Source of the DNA: Flavobacteriales bacterium UBA7666
GTDB taxonomy: Bacteria > Bacteroidota > Bacteroidia > Flavobacteriales_D > Crocinitomicaceae
Direction of reading: 5' to 3'
Assembly (NCBI GenBank): GCA_002483265.1
Contig: DLHO01000004.1
Span: 151,886 to 215,885, forward strand
Length of the DNA stretch: 64,000 bases
Within the stretch, counting starts at the first letter, position 1. Every line of letters begins with the position of its first letter. The notes beneath the pieces were generated by a model. That model did not search any database. It was given only the letters and a program-made list of their open reading frames with translations, and was not told where the DNA came from. A program made the position numbers and the translations under genes. Positions 34,678-43,257 of this stretch are shown in pieces.

Positions 34678-35475
34678 ATGAAAGGATTACTAGATAAAAT
34701 GCGTGTTTCTTTTGAGGCACCCATTCAATACCAACTGGTTCTGAATAACGAACCGCAGATCAGAATGAACGATCTGATCGGGAAAGAAATTGAATTAAGC
34801 TGGACAGGAAAGATCATTTGTTCCAATTGTGGAAAGCAGACCAAAAATTCATTCGGACAAGGATTTTGTTTTCCTTGTTTTCAGTCTGCACCACAAGCAG
34901 CTCCGTGTATTATTAATCCGGAATTGTGTAAAGCTCATTTGGGTGAAGGAAGAGATATTGAGTGGGAGAATAAACACCACAATCAACCACACGTTGTTTA
35001 TTTGGCTGCTTCAGACAGCATCAAGGTCGGAGTGACGCGTGCAGAGCAAACAGTGACGCGCTGGATCGATCAGGGAGCTTCCTATGCAATCATTTTGGCT
35101 GAAACAACTAATCGCTATGAAGCCGGAATCATTGAAGTTGCTTTAAAGTCATACATGACAGACAAAACAAACTGGCAGCGAATGCTCAAAAATGAAGTCA
35201 ACCACGAATTGGATCTTTTGGATGAAAAGGGAAGAGTGGAGGATTTACTTCCTTTCGATATGCGGGATTTTGTGAGTATGAATGACGACATCATTTCATT
35301 GAATTATCCGGTGGAAAAATATCCGATAAAGGTGAAAAGTGTGAGCTTTGATAAATCACCGGTCATTCGAGGGAAATTGGTTGGAATCAAAGGCCAGTAC
35401 TTGATTTTCGACGATGAACGGGTCTTGAATATTCGAAAACATACTAGCTACGAAATCGAATTTTTCCATGATTAA
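34678..35475 (+). CDS. DUF2797 family protein (GIY-YIG-like, zinc cluster)
   Basis: A protein of 265 residues. The N-terminal third has two Cys pairs (CSNCGKQ and CFPCF) and further Cys residues (APCIINPELC), a probable zinc site. The middle, VVYLAASDSIKVGVTRAEQ and TRWIDQGAS, resembles the GIY-YIG nuclease core (YLA...KVGVT...RW), and a Glu in YEAGIIEVAL is placed as in that fold. The C-terminal part is beta-rich. DUF2797 has no settled function. It is located directly before clpP. Confidence 0.8.
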   Translation: MKGLLDKMRVSFEAPIQYQLVLNNEPQIRMNDLIGKEIELSWTGKIICSNCGKQTKNSFGQGFCFPCFQSAPQAAPCIINPELCKAHLGEGRDIEWENKHHNQPHVVYLAASDSIKVGVTRAEQTVTRWIDQGASYAIILAETTNRYEAGIIEVALKSYMTDKTNWQRMLKNEVNHELDLLDEKGRVEDLLPFDMRDFVSMNDDIISLNYPVEKYPIKVKSVSFDKSPVIRGKLVGIKGQYLIFDDERVLNIRKHTSYEIEFFHD

Positions 35476-35581
35476 GTTTTGAACTTAAGGTTGTTGTAAT
35501 TATTCTCGTTAATTTCTGCAAAAAAAAGAATCAATTCAGTGGAAACCTATTAATTTTAATACTTCTAAAAAACTATCAAAC

Positions 35582-36250
35582 ATGTTCGATAAAAACGAAT
35601 TTCACAAGTACGCAACAAAGCATGTCGGACTTTCCAGCATGCATTTAGACAGCTACATCGAATCTTCATTAACACCTTATATTATTGAAGAACGTCATAT
35701 GAATATGACACAAATGGACGTTTTCTCACGTTTAATGATGGATCGTATCATTTTCTTAGGAACTGGTATCAACGATCAAGTCGCGAATATTATCAATGCT
35801 CAATTATTATTCTTGGAATCAGTTGATGCGAAGAAAGATATTCAAATCTATTTGAATTCTCCGGGAGGATCTGTTTACGCAGGTTTGGGGATTTATGACA
35901 CCATGCAATACATCAAGCCGGACGTAGCAACAATCTGTACAGGAATGGCTGCATCCATGGGCGCGGTTCTAATGTGTGCAGGAGCTGAAGGAAAACGGTC
36001 TGCTTTGAAACATGCTCGTGTGATGATTCACCAACCACTTGGAGGTGCTCAAGGTCAGGCTTCTGATATCGAAATCACAGCTCGTGAAATTCAGAAATTG
36101 AAAAAAGAATTGTACGATATTATCGCAACACATTCGAAACAAACGTATGAAAAAGTTTGGGCTGATTCAGACCGTGATTACTGGATGACAGCTGAAGAGG
36201 CAAAAGAATATGGAATGGTAGACGAGATCTTGCTTCGCAACCCAAAATAG
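35582..36250 (+). CDS. clpP: ATP-dependent Clp protease proteolytic subunit ClpP
   Basis: A serine protease of 222 residues, the barrel subunit that works with ClpX. The catalytic triad is S125 (in MAASMGAV), H150 (in MIHQPLGG) and D199 (SDRDYW), with the same Ser-His spacing as in E. coli ClpP. LNSPGGSVYAGLGIYD is conserved as expected. The N-terminus is about 25 residues longer than the mature form, so a propeptide may be removed. It is followed by a terminator and then clpX, so some clpX transcription may be independent. Confidence 0.97.
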   Translation: MFDKNEFHKYATKHVGLSSMHLDSYIESSLTPYIIEERHMNMTQMDVFSRLMMDRIIFLGTGINDQVANIINAQLLFLESVDAKKDIQIYLNSPGGSVYAGLGIYDTMQYIKPDVATICTGMAASMGAVLMCAGAEGKRSALKHARVMIHQPLGGAQGQASDIEITAREIQKLKKELYDIIATHSKQTYEKVWADSDRDYWMTAEEAKEYGMVDEILLRNPK

Positions 36251-36273
36251 TCTAACTTTACAAATTATTATCT

Positions 36274-36307
36274 AAGTCATCTCGGTTTAATCGAGATGAC
36301 TTTTTTG
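36274..36307 (+). terminator. Terminator between clpP and clpX
   Basis: AAGTCATCTCG pairs with CGAGATGACTT around a seven-base loop, followed by six T. clpX starts 19 bases after the T-run, so read-through or a nearby promoter must serve clpX. Confidence 0.8.
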
Positions 36308-36324
36308 TCGATTAAAATCAGAAT

Positions 36325-37545
36325 ATGTCAAAAAAGGAAACTTCCTGCTCGTTTTGTGGAAGACCACGAAGTCAAGTAGGTTTATTGATAGCGGGTTTAT
36401 CAGGTCACATTTGTGATCATTGTATTGCTCAGGCAAGAATGATTGTTGATGAAGATCAGACAACCAAAACTTCCAGTCAGGGCGCTCCGGTAAATGTGTT
36501 AAAACCACAAGATATCAAGGAACGATTGGACGAATATGTAATCGGCCAGGATGATGCAAAAAAAACACTTTCAGTTGCGGTTTACAATCATTACAAACGT
36601 TTGCACCAAACGAAGATCGAAGATGTAGAGATTGAAAAATCAAATGTGATCTTAGTTGGACGAACAGGAACAGGAAAAACCTTACTTGCAAAAACCATTG
36701 CAAAAATGTTGAATGTTCCATTTTGCATTGCAGATGCTACTGTTTTAACAGAAGCAGGTTACGTAGGGGAAGATGTAGAAAGCATCCTTTCTCGTTTATT
36801 GCAAGCTGCAGATTACAATGTTCAGGCGGCTCAACACGGAATCGTATTCATTGATGAGATTGATAAAATTGCACGTAAGAGCGATAATCCATCGATCACA
36901 AGAGATGTTTCTGGAGAAGGAGTTCAGCAGGCCTTATTGAAATTGTTGGAAGGCTCGGTAGTAAATGTTCCACCACAAGGAGGAAGAAAACATCCGGAGC
37001 AAAAAATGATTGCAATTGATACGAAGAATATTTTGTTCGTATGTGGTGGTGCTTTTGATGGAATTGAACGAATCATTGCAAGCCGTGTGAACAGACAAAC
37101 CATTGGATTTGGTTCTCAGGTAACTGAAAAAGTAGATGAGGATAATTTCTTGAAATACATTACTCCAACTGATGTGAAATCGTTTGGATTGATTCCTGAA
37201 TTAATCGGACGTTTTCCGGTATTAACCTACTTGGAACCATTGGATGCGAAAAGCCTAAAACGGATTATCACAGAGCCTAAAAACGCAATTATCAAGCAAT
37301 ATATACGATTATTTGAAATGGATGGAATTCGCTTGACTTTTGATGCAAACGTACTGGATTTCGTTGTTGAAAAAGCGATTGAATTCAAATTGGGTGCTAG
37401 GGGATTGAGATCCATTTGCGAAGCAATTTTGACGGACGCAATGTATGAATTGCCGTCTAAAAATGAGAAAGAATTCCGCGTGGATCTGGAATATGCAAAA
37501 GCACAATTTTCTAAGAGCAAAGTTGCACGATTGAAAGTCGCATAA
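36325..37545 (+). CDS. clpX: ATP-dependent Clp protease ATP-binding subunit ClpX
   Basis: A AAA+ unfoldase of 406 residues. It has the N-terminal C4 zinc domain (CSFCGRP and CDHC), Walker A GRTGTGKT, the pore stretch in GYVGEDVES, Walker B IVFIDEIDKI, the RKSDNPSITRDVSGEGVQQALLKLLEG region and the C-terminal small domain with GARGLRSICE. It recognises and unfolds substrates for ClpP, encoded just upstream. Confidence 0.97.
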   Translation: MSKKETSCSFCGRPRSQVGLLIAGLSGHICDHCIAQARMIVDEDQTTKTSSQGAPVNVLKPQDIKERLDEYVIGQDDAKKTLSVAVYNHYKRLHQTKIEDVEIEKSNVILVGRTGTGKTLLAKTIAKMLNVPFCIADATVLTEAGYVGEDVESILSRLLQAADYNVQAAQHGIVFIDEIDKIARKSDNPSITRDVSGEGVQQALLKLLEGSVVNVPPQGGRKHPEQKMIAIDTKNILFVCGGAFDGIERIIASRVNRQTIGFGSQVTEKVDEDNFLKYITPTDVKSFGLIPELIGRFPVLTYLEPLDAKSLKRIITEPKNAIIKQYIRLFEMDGIRLTFDANVLDFVVEKAIEFKLGARGLRSICEAILTDAMYELPSKNEKEFRVDLEYAKAQFSKSKVARLKVA

Positions 37546-37570
37546 GGCAATTATCAATTATAAACGAACT

Positions 37571-37616
37571 AATTATCAAGGGGATTTGTCTAAAAAGATG
37601 AGTCCCCTTGATAATT
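37571..37616. terminator. Hairpin between clpX and trmB
   Basis: AATTATCAAGGGGA (37571-37584) pairs perfectly with TCCCCTTGATAATT (37603-37616). The flanks continue the pairing imperfectly with repeated AATTATCAA-like words. The genes on both sides converge, and the hairpin is likely to end both transcripts. Confidence 0.65.
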
Positions 37617-37628
37617 TATAATTGCTAA

Positions 37629-38309
37629 TTAATTTAGCTTAAAAGAGCAGTACTTAATTACCGATCCTTTTGCAGTAAAGAGTTGTTCGTAATGCGTTTT
37701 GATGTGCAGAATATCCCGAATAGTCGGATCCAGATCTTCCGGAATGGATTGATACAAATCCCAAGTCGATTCGATTACTTCATATTGGTGTTCCTGAATT
37801 TGTTCTTCCGTTGATTCAAATAACAAATCAGAATCTGTTTTCAAATGAATGATTCCTCCTGGTTTTAGAACCTGTCTGTATCTTGCGATGAATTGTTCAG
37901 AGGTTAATCTTTTTCTAGGTTTTATGGGTTGCGGATCTGAAAAGGTCAACCAAATTTCATCTACTTCATTTGCTTCAAAATACGATTCAATAAAATCAAT
38001 TTTGGTTCTCAGGAAAGCCACATTGGTCAGATTTTCATCCAATGCTTCTTTTGCCCCAACGAACATGCGGGAACCTTTGATGTCGATACCAATGAAATTC
38101 TTGTTTGGATAATGTTTTGCCAGTCCCACAGAGTATTCTCCTTTTCCGCATCCTAATTCCAATACAATCGGATTGGAGTTCTTAAAGTAATCGGAGTGCC
38201 ATTTTCCTTTCAGTGGAAATGCATCCTGCGGATTGGGCTCCAACGTTGGTTCGAACACATTGTCCCATAATTTCATCTCCGCAAAGCGTCTCAGTTTATT
38301 CTTTCCCAT
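37629..38309 (-). CDS. trmB: tRNA (guanine-N7-)-methyltransferase TrmB
   Basis: A SAM-dependent methyltransferase of 226 residues that makes m7G46 in tRNA. Motif I is ELGCGKGEYSVGLA, followed by GIDIKGSRM; the substrate site is LTFSDPQPIKPRKRLT, an altered form of the usual PDPWPKKRHHKRR. I chose the ATG at 38309; the apparent upstream start at 38321 is a TTG. A candidate -7 box TACTTTTG lies at 38319-38326 on the minus strand, nine bases before the ATG. Confidence 0.93.
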   Translation of the reverse strand: MGKNKLRRFAEMKLWDNVFEPTLEPNPQDAFPLKGKWHSDYFKNSNPIVLELGCGKGEYSVGLAKHYPNKNFIGIDIKGSRMFVGAKEALDENLTNVAFLRTKIDFIESYFEANEVDEIWLTFSDPQPIKPRKRLTSEQFIARYRQVLKPGGIIHLKTDSDLLFESTEEQIQEHQYEVIESTWDLYQSIPEDLDPTIRDILHIKTHYEQLFTAKGSVIKYCSFKLN

Positions 38310-38318
38310 AAATCGGTG

Positions 38319-38326
38319 CAAAAGTA
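38319..38326 (-). promoter_or_regulatory. Candidate -7 box (TACTTTTG) for trmB
   Basis: An exact TAnnTTTG match on the minus strand, nine bases upstream of the trmB ATG. The -33 element is not clear. Confidence 0.4.
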
Positions 38327-38421
38327 CACAATCCGAGCCAAAGTTTTTTGTCGAATTTTTTTCAAATCGTAGTAAGTAATCGGGGCAATATGTACATTTA
38401 CGACTTTAATACAAACATCTT

Positions 38422-40371
38422 ATGTCAAAGAGCCATCATCACGTGCTTTCGTTCGCGGGATTGATTATCACAGTAGGGATTATCTTCGGAGATATCGGAA
38501 CTTCTCCACTTTATGTACTTAAAGCTATTGCGGGAAATAGAGATCTGACACCACAATTGATCCTGGGAGGATTATCATGTGTTTTTTGGACATTAACCCT
38601 TCAAACCACCATCAAATATGTTATTATTACCTTAAGGGCAGATAATAAAGGAGAGGGGGGTATTTTCTCTTTATACACCTTGGTAAGAAGACAGCGGAAG
38701 TGGTTGGTAGTTCCTGCAATGATTGGTGGAGCAGCGTTATTGGCTGATGGTATTATTACACCTCCAATTTCTGTTTCATCTGCTATAGAAGGATTAAAAA
38801 TATTCAATCCAAAGTTGGATACAATTCCGATCATTATTGCAATCATAGTTGGAATTTTTGTCATTCAACAATTCGGTACTAAGTTTATTGGAAGGGCATT
38901 TGGGCCAGTTATGGTTCTTTGGTTTATCATGCTTGGATCTCTGGGATTGTATGCCCTGTTTAAATACGATTGGACAGTTTTAAAAGCGTTGAACCCGTAT
39001 TATGCAATTGATTTGCTCTTTAACTATACAGATGGACAAGGGTTTTGGTTGTTGGGAGCAGTGTTTTTGTGTACAACTGGAGCAGAGGCTTTGTATTCTG
39101 ATTTAGGACATTGTGGTCGTGAGAATATTCGCGTAAGTTGGATTTTTGTTAAATTAATGCTGATATTAAATTACATGGGGCAGGGAGCAATGTTATTATC
39201 AAGGAATGGCGCAGCACTTCCAAAAGGGAAGAATCCGTTTTACATGGTTGTACCAGATTGGTTCTTAATACCGTCCATTATCATTGCGACGGTTGCGGCG
39301 GTCGTTGCTTCTCAAGCTTTAATTTCGGGCTCTTTCACGTTAATTAATGAGGCAATTCGATTAAATCTATGGCCTAGAGTGAAGGTCAATTTTCCTTCTG
39401 AAATCAAGGGACAATTGTATATTCCTTCTATTAATTGGTTTTTGATGATTGGATGTATTGCCGTAGTTTATGGGTTTAAGGAGTCAGAAAATATGGAGGC
39501 GGCTTATGGTCTGTCTATTGTTTTGGCAATGATTTCAACCTCTATTTTATTGATATTTTATATGATAAAACGTCATTGGAATCCAATTATTCGAATTTCT
39601 TTGGCAGTCCTGTTTTTTGTGATAGAAGGAAGTTTCTTAATTGCTCAAATAGATAAATTCCCACATGGAGGTTACATTACCATTATTATTGCTACTGCAA
39701 TTATTGCATTAATGTATATTATTTTTAAAAGTAAGATCATTCGAAATAGCATCATTGATTTCGTTAAAATCAAGAGTTATCTGCCTATTTTGCGTAAGCT
39801 TTCAGTGGACGATCAAATACCCACGTATGCTACTCATTTGGTTTATTTAACGAGTGCAGAACGGATTGATGAAGTGGAATCGAAAGTGTTCTATTCTATT
39901 TTAGAGCAGCAACCCAAACGCGCAGAACGATATTGGTTTGTGCATGTGATTACTACGGATGAACCGTATACGAAAGAATACAAGGTCACTAAACACGATG
40001 AGAATGATCTGATTCGAATTGATTTCAAACTTGGGTTCCGGATTCAGCCAAAATTGGACATGATGTTCAAGCAGGTGGTGGAAGAATTGGTGGAAAATAA
40101 AGAGATTGAGATCCGCTCAAGATATGCTTGCGAGTACCATCACAGTGATCACATTGGTGATTTCAAATTCATAGTAATTCGTAAGTTTTTGTCAAATGAT
40201 AACGAGCTACCATGGTTCCATAAATTGATCATGAATGCTTATTTCTTTGTTAAAAGCAGAAGTTTGTCTGAGAAAAATGAGTTTGGATTGGATCCAAGTT
40301 CGTACGTTGAAGAAAACTTCCCTTATGTTCTTTCTAAAGCAGCTCCGATCAATCTGAAAAGAAGTCAATAA
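38422..40371 (+). CDS. kup: KUP-type potassium uptake transporter
   Basis: A potassium-proton symporter of 649 residues in the inner membrane. Family stretches are GDIGTSPLYVLKA near residue 24, GEGGIFSLYTLVRR, ADGIITPPISVSSAIEG, GAEALYSDLGHCGRENI and QALISGSFTLINEAIRL. About 12 transmembrane helices occupy the first 430 residues. A cytoplasmic C-terminal domain follows (HLVYLTSAERIDEVESKVFYS). A glycosyltransferase-like gene starts three bases after its stop. Confidence 0.95.
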   Translation: MSKSHHHVLSFAGLIITVGIIFGDIGTSPLYVLKAIAGNRDLTPQLILGGLSCVFWTLTLQTTIKYVIITLRADNKGEGGIFSLYTLVRRQRKWLVVPAMIGGAALLADGIITPPISVSSAIEGLKIFNPKLDTIPIIIAIIVGIFVIQQFGTKFIGRAFGPVMVLWFIMLGSLGLYALFKYDWTVLKALNPYYAIDLLFNYTDGQGFWLLGAVFLCTTGAEALYSDLGHCGRENIRVSWIFVKLMLILNYMGQGAMLLSRNGAALPKGKNPFYMVVPDWFLIPSIIIATVAAVVASQALISGSFTLINEAIRLNLWPRVKVNFPSEIKGQLYIPSINWFLMIGCIAVVYGFKESENMEAAYGLSIVLAMISTSILLIFYMIKRHWNPIIRISLAVLFFVIEGSFLIAQIDKFPHGGYITIIIATAIIALMYIIFKSKIIRNSIIDFVKIKSYLPILRKLSVDDQIPTYATHLVYLTSAERIDEVESKVFYSILEQQPKRAERYWFVHVITTDEPYTKEYKVTKHDENDLIRIDFKLGFRIQPKLDMMFKQVVEELVENKEIEIRSRYACEYHHSDHIGDFKFIVIRKFLSNDNELPWFHKLIMNAYFFVKSRSLSEKNEFGLDPSSYVEENFPYVLSKAAPINLKRSQ

Positions 40372-40374
40372 CGA

Positions 40375-41280
40375 ATGATTCCGGCCGAATTGTCACAAGA
40401 GCGCATTTTATTTGCCTGCCTCGACTGGGGAAGTGGACATGTGGCCAGATCAATTTCTTTATTGAAGCAATTATCCGGACAAGGAAACGAATTAGTTATT
40501 TGCTGTTCGGAAAAACAACAATCTGTTTTTGAATCGGTTGGAATTTCAGCAACTTACCTGTTGGGCAGTGGTTTTCAGTTTCATTTCAAAGGTGATGGAA
40601 ATTTTACTTCAGAAATGCGACGAAATGCGTGGCGTTTTTCCCGTTGGATCAAGCAGGAACAAAAGCAAACGGAGAAGCTCGTAAGAGAATATCAGATTTC
40701 TCTTGTTTTATCGGATCATTGCTATGGTTTTCGTTCCGGTGAAGTCAAATCTATATTCATTACTCATCAGGTTTTTTTGCCTCTAAAAGCAGGCTGGCTG
40801 GCGCAACGCATTCACCGGAAATGGATGAACCGCTTTGATGAGATTTGGATCATGGATGACGAAGTAAAGCGATTAGCCGGGGCATTGAGCGAGCCTAATT
40901 CCAAGTCAAGGTACATTGGATTTTATTCCCGTTTTCAAGATCAGGAAATTTCCGTTATTCCTAATAAATGGGTCGGAATTGTAAGCGGTCCCGAACCTTA
41001 TTCGGAGCAATTCTTTCATTGGATCCTTGAAAAGTATGGAAAGGAAAATCTGATACTCATTTCTCCAAAAGTTTACTCGGAAGTCCCAGATAATGTAATC
41101 GTCATAACTGATTGGAGATTGGCAGATGTTGAAATTGCTTCTGCAGAAACGATCATTTCCCGAAATGGCTATTCGACTCTGATGGATTTGCAATTCCTGA
41201 AAAAGAAGTCGGTATTGATTCCAACTCCCGGGCAGTTGGAACAGGAGTACCTGAATTCCTTGCTCCGACAGGGTGAATAG
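40375..41280 (+). CDS. MurG-like glycosyltransferase family protein, possibly short at the C-terminus
   Basis: A protein of 301 residues with an N-terminal GDWGSGHV-like motif (ACLDWGSGHVARSISLLKQL), as in GT28/MurG-type transferases, and the C-terminal nucleotide-sugar site region AETIISRNGYSTLMDLQFLKKKSVLIPTPGQLEQEYL. The protein ends 12 residues after this motif, whereas relatives usually continue with another helix, so the C-terminus may be truncated. A small hairpin (ACAGAT-GTCT-ATCTGT, 41281-41296) follows the stop. It starts three bases after kup and is probably co-transcribed. The acceptor is unknown. Confidence 0.75.
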   Translation: MIPAELSQERILFACLDWGSGHVARSISLLKQLSGQGNELVICCSEKQQSVFESVGISATYLLGSGFQFHFKGDGNFTSEMRRNAWRFSRWIKQEQKQTEKLVREYQISLVLSDHCYGFRSGEVKSIFITHQVFLPLKAGWLAQRIHRKWMNRFDEIWIMDDEVKRLAGALSEPNSKSRYIGFYSRFQDQEISVIPNKWVGIVSGPEPYSEQFFHWILEKYGKENLILISPKVYSEVPDNVIVITDWRLADVEIASAETIISRNGYSTLMDLQFLKKKSVLIPTPGQLEQEYLNSLLRQGE

Positions 41281-41319
41281 ACAGATGTCTATCTGTATTT
41301 TGATATATTCGTATGTAGT

Positions 41320-42405
41320 TTATTTGATCGTAATCCCTCGCGAAGAAATCAAGGTGTTTGAACTTCCTTCAAATTTGTCTAAGGAGAACGTAAATGTACT
41401 TCCAACTCCAATGGTACTTCGAACGGAAATCGTTTGACTGTGGGAATCCAGAATGTGTTTTACAATGGAAAGACCAAGACCTGAACCACCTTCGTTTCTG
41501 TTGCGGCTTTTCTCTACGCGGTAAAAGCGTTCAAACAAACGTGGAAGTTCATGAGGTTCAATTCCCGGACCGTTGTCCGAAATTTCAATTGAAACCAAGT
41601 CGTCGACTTCATAAAAACGAATTTGTGTTTCTCCGTTTTCATTTCCATACGAAATTGAATTACTGATCAGGTTGGTCAATACTTGCGCAATTTTCCCCCT
41701 ATCAGCACGTACCATGATCTCCTTATAATAATCTTTGGCAAAGCATAGTTTGATGTGTTTCTCCTGCGCACGGAGCTCTAAACCATCCATTACTTCTTTG
41801 GCTAATTCCTTCAGATCGAACGGACGCTGATCCATTTTCAGATCGTTGACTTCCAGTTTGGTCAATTCGTCCAGATCATTTAGGATATTGGTCATCCGAT
41901 CGATGGCCTTGGAAGCACGTTCCAAAAACATTCTGTTGACTCTTTCATCTTCGAGTCCGCCTTCCAATAAAGTCAAAACATAGCCTTGAATGGAAAAAAC
42001 AGGGGTTTTTAACTCGTGTGCGAGATTTCCAATGAATTCGCGTCTGAATTTATCCTGTTCCTGAAGCTGTGTGATTTCAGAACTACGTTGTTCGCTCCAT
42101 TTTTTGGAATCCGACTCAGCAGTCCCAATAATATCCTTAGACATATTGATATACAGCTTTTCATCCGTCATGAGCTTTCCCTTTCGGATAGAGCGATAAA
42201 GAATGCGCAATCGATTGAATATGAATCCTCTGAAGAGGAAGTAAAAAGAAATAAATGTGACGAGTGAACCCAGCAAAATGACCGCTACGAATACGCCTGC
42301 TGGAATTGGATAAAAGAAATTGACAACGATCAGAATGAGTGCTAAACACACTGCAACGATGACGCTTCCTAATAGAACAATGGTAAACGGATTTAATTTT
42401 TTCAC
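41320..42405 (-). CDS. Sensor histidine kinase (PhoR-like)
   Basis: An inner-membrane kinase of 361 residues. It has two transmembrane helices (about residues 8-32 and 36-58) with almost no periplasmic loop, so it may sense the membrane or an interacting protein. A HAMP-like linker is followed by the phosphorylated His at H130 (NLAHELKTP), an N box (TNLISNSISYG), G1 DNGPGI, the F box ERFYRV and G2 GSGLGLSIV. It overlaps the response regulator by four bases and follows it, so the two form one pair. The signal is unknown. Confidence 0.92.
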   Translation of the reverse strand: MKKLNPFTIVLLGSVIVAVCLALILIVVNFFYPIPAGVFVAVILLGSLVTFISFYFLFRGFIFNRLRILYRSIRKGKLMTDEKLYINMSKDIIGTAESDSKKWSEQRSSEITQLQEQDKFRREFIGNLAHELKTPVFSIQGYVLTLLEGGLEDERVNRMFLERASKAIDRMTNILNDLDELTKLEVNDLKMDQRPFDLKELAKEVMDGLELRAQEKHIKLCFAKDYYKEIMVRADRGKIAQVLTNLISNSISYGNENGETQIRFYEVDDLVSIEISDNGPGIEPHELPRLFERFYRVEKSRNRNEGGSGLGLSIVKHILDSHSQTISVRSTIGVGSTFTFSLDKFEGSSNTLISSRGITIK

Positions 42406-43091
42406 TTTTCAGAAAATGTATAACCAACACCTTTAATGGTACGAATATACGATTCTCCTAGTTTCTCTCTTAGTTTTCTGATATGAACATCGATTGTTCT
42501 CTCCCCGACAATTGTTTCATCTCCCCAAACAGTTGTTAGAATTTGTTCACGGGTAAATACTTTTCCGGGTCTTGAAGCAAGTAATTCAATCAGTTCAAAT
42601 TCCTTTTTAGGTAACTGAATTTCTTGATCATTCATGTATACCAGGAATTTTTCACGATTAACGGTGATGGAAGATGTTTTAATCTCTGCTTCACCGCCGT
42701 TGATACGACCGGCTCTTCTTAGTAAAGCCTCTACTTTTGATACCAGTAAACGCGGCCTGATCGGTTTTGTAATATAATCATCAGCCCCAGCCTCGAAACC
42801 GGCAACTTGTGAATAATCTTCAGCTCTTGAAGTGAGAAAAGCGATTAAGGGTGAATTTAATTGAAGATCTTGTCGGATTGTTTGACAAGCTTCTATTCCA
42901 TCCATTCGCGGCATCATCACATCCATCAGGATCAGATCAGGAGAAACTTTTTGAGCCATTTCAACTCCTTCTAGGCCATCGTTGGCAACAAATACTTTAT
43001 ATCCTTCCCGCTCCAGATTATACTGTAAAAATTCCAGAATATCTTTTTCGTCATCCACTAAAAGTATGGTTTGTCCCTTACTCATCTGCAT
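42402..43091 (-). CDS. OmpR/PhoB-family response regulator
   Basis: A DNA-binding regulator of 229 residues. The receiver domain has acidic residues near 14-15 and the phospho-acceptor D57 (ILMDVMMP), and there is a C-terminal winged helix (TREQILTTVWGDETIVGERTIDVHIRKLREKLG). Two in-frame ATGs exist (43091 and 43085). The first has an AAGGAG five bases upstream, one of the few Shine-Dalgarno-like sites in the window, so I use it. The upstream promoter carries a palindrome that may be its own binding site. Confidence 0.93.
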   Translation of the reverse strand: MQMSKGQTILLVDDEKDILEFLQYNLEREGYKVFVANDGLEGVEMAQKVSPDLILMDVMMPRMDGIEACQTIRQDLQLNSPLIAFLTSRAEDYSQVAGFEAGADDYITKPIRPRLLVSKVEALLRRAGRINGGEAEIKTSSITVNREKFLVYMNDQEIQLPKKEFELIELLASRPGKVFTREQILTTVWGDETIVGERTIDVHIRKLREKLGESYIRTIKGVGYTFSEK

Positions 43092-43114
43092 TGTGCTCCT
43101 TGTTAAAGTTTGAG

Positions 43115-43135
43115 CAAAAGTATCCCTGATACTTT
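43115..43135 (-). promoter_or_regulatory. Response-regulator promoter with overlapping palindrome
   Basis: On the minus strand TACTTTTG (43115-43122) matches the -7 consensus. A perfect inverted repeat, AAAGTATC-CCT-GATACTTT (43117-43135), overlaps it and continues upstream. An operator over the -7 box suggests repression, perhaps autoregulation by the two-component pair. Confidence 0.5.
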
Positions 43136-43226
43136 CCTTTATAATTACTACCGTGTTACGAAATAATTAATTAATACAGGATGGATTATTTTAATGTTAA
43201 CAATGTGGTGGTTTTGGATACTGCAA

Positions 43227-43253
43227 TTGAAGCAAACGAATTGATTAACTTTG
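43227..43253 (+). promoter_or_regulatory. Candidate truA promoter, four bases before the start codon
   Basis: TTG (43227-43229), 16 bases, then TAACTTTG (43246-43253), an exact -7 match. The ATG of truA is at 43258, so the mRNA would have almost no leader. Confidence 0.5.
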
Positions 43254-43257
43254 TAGC

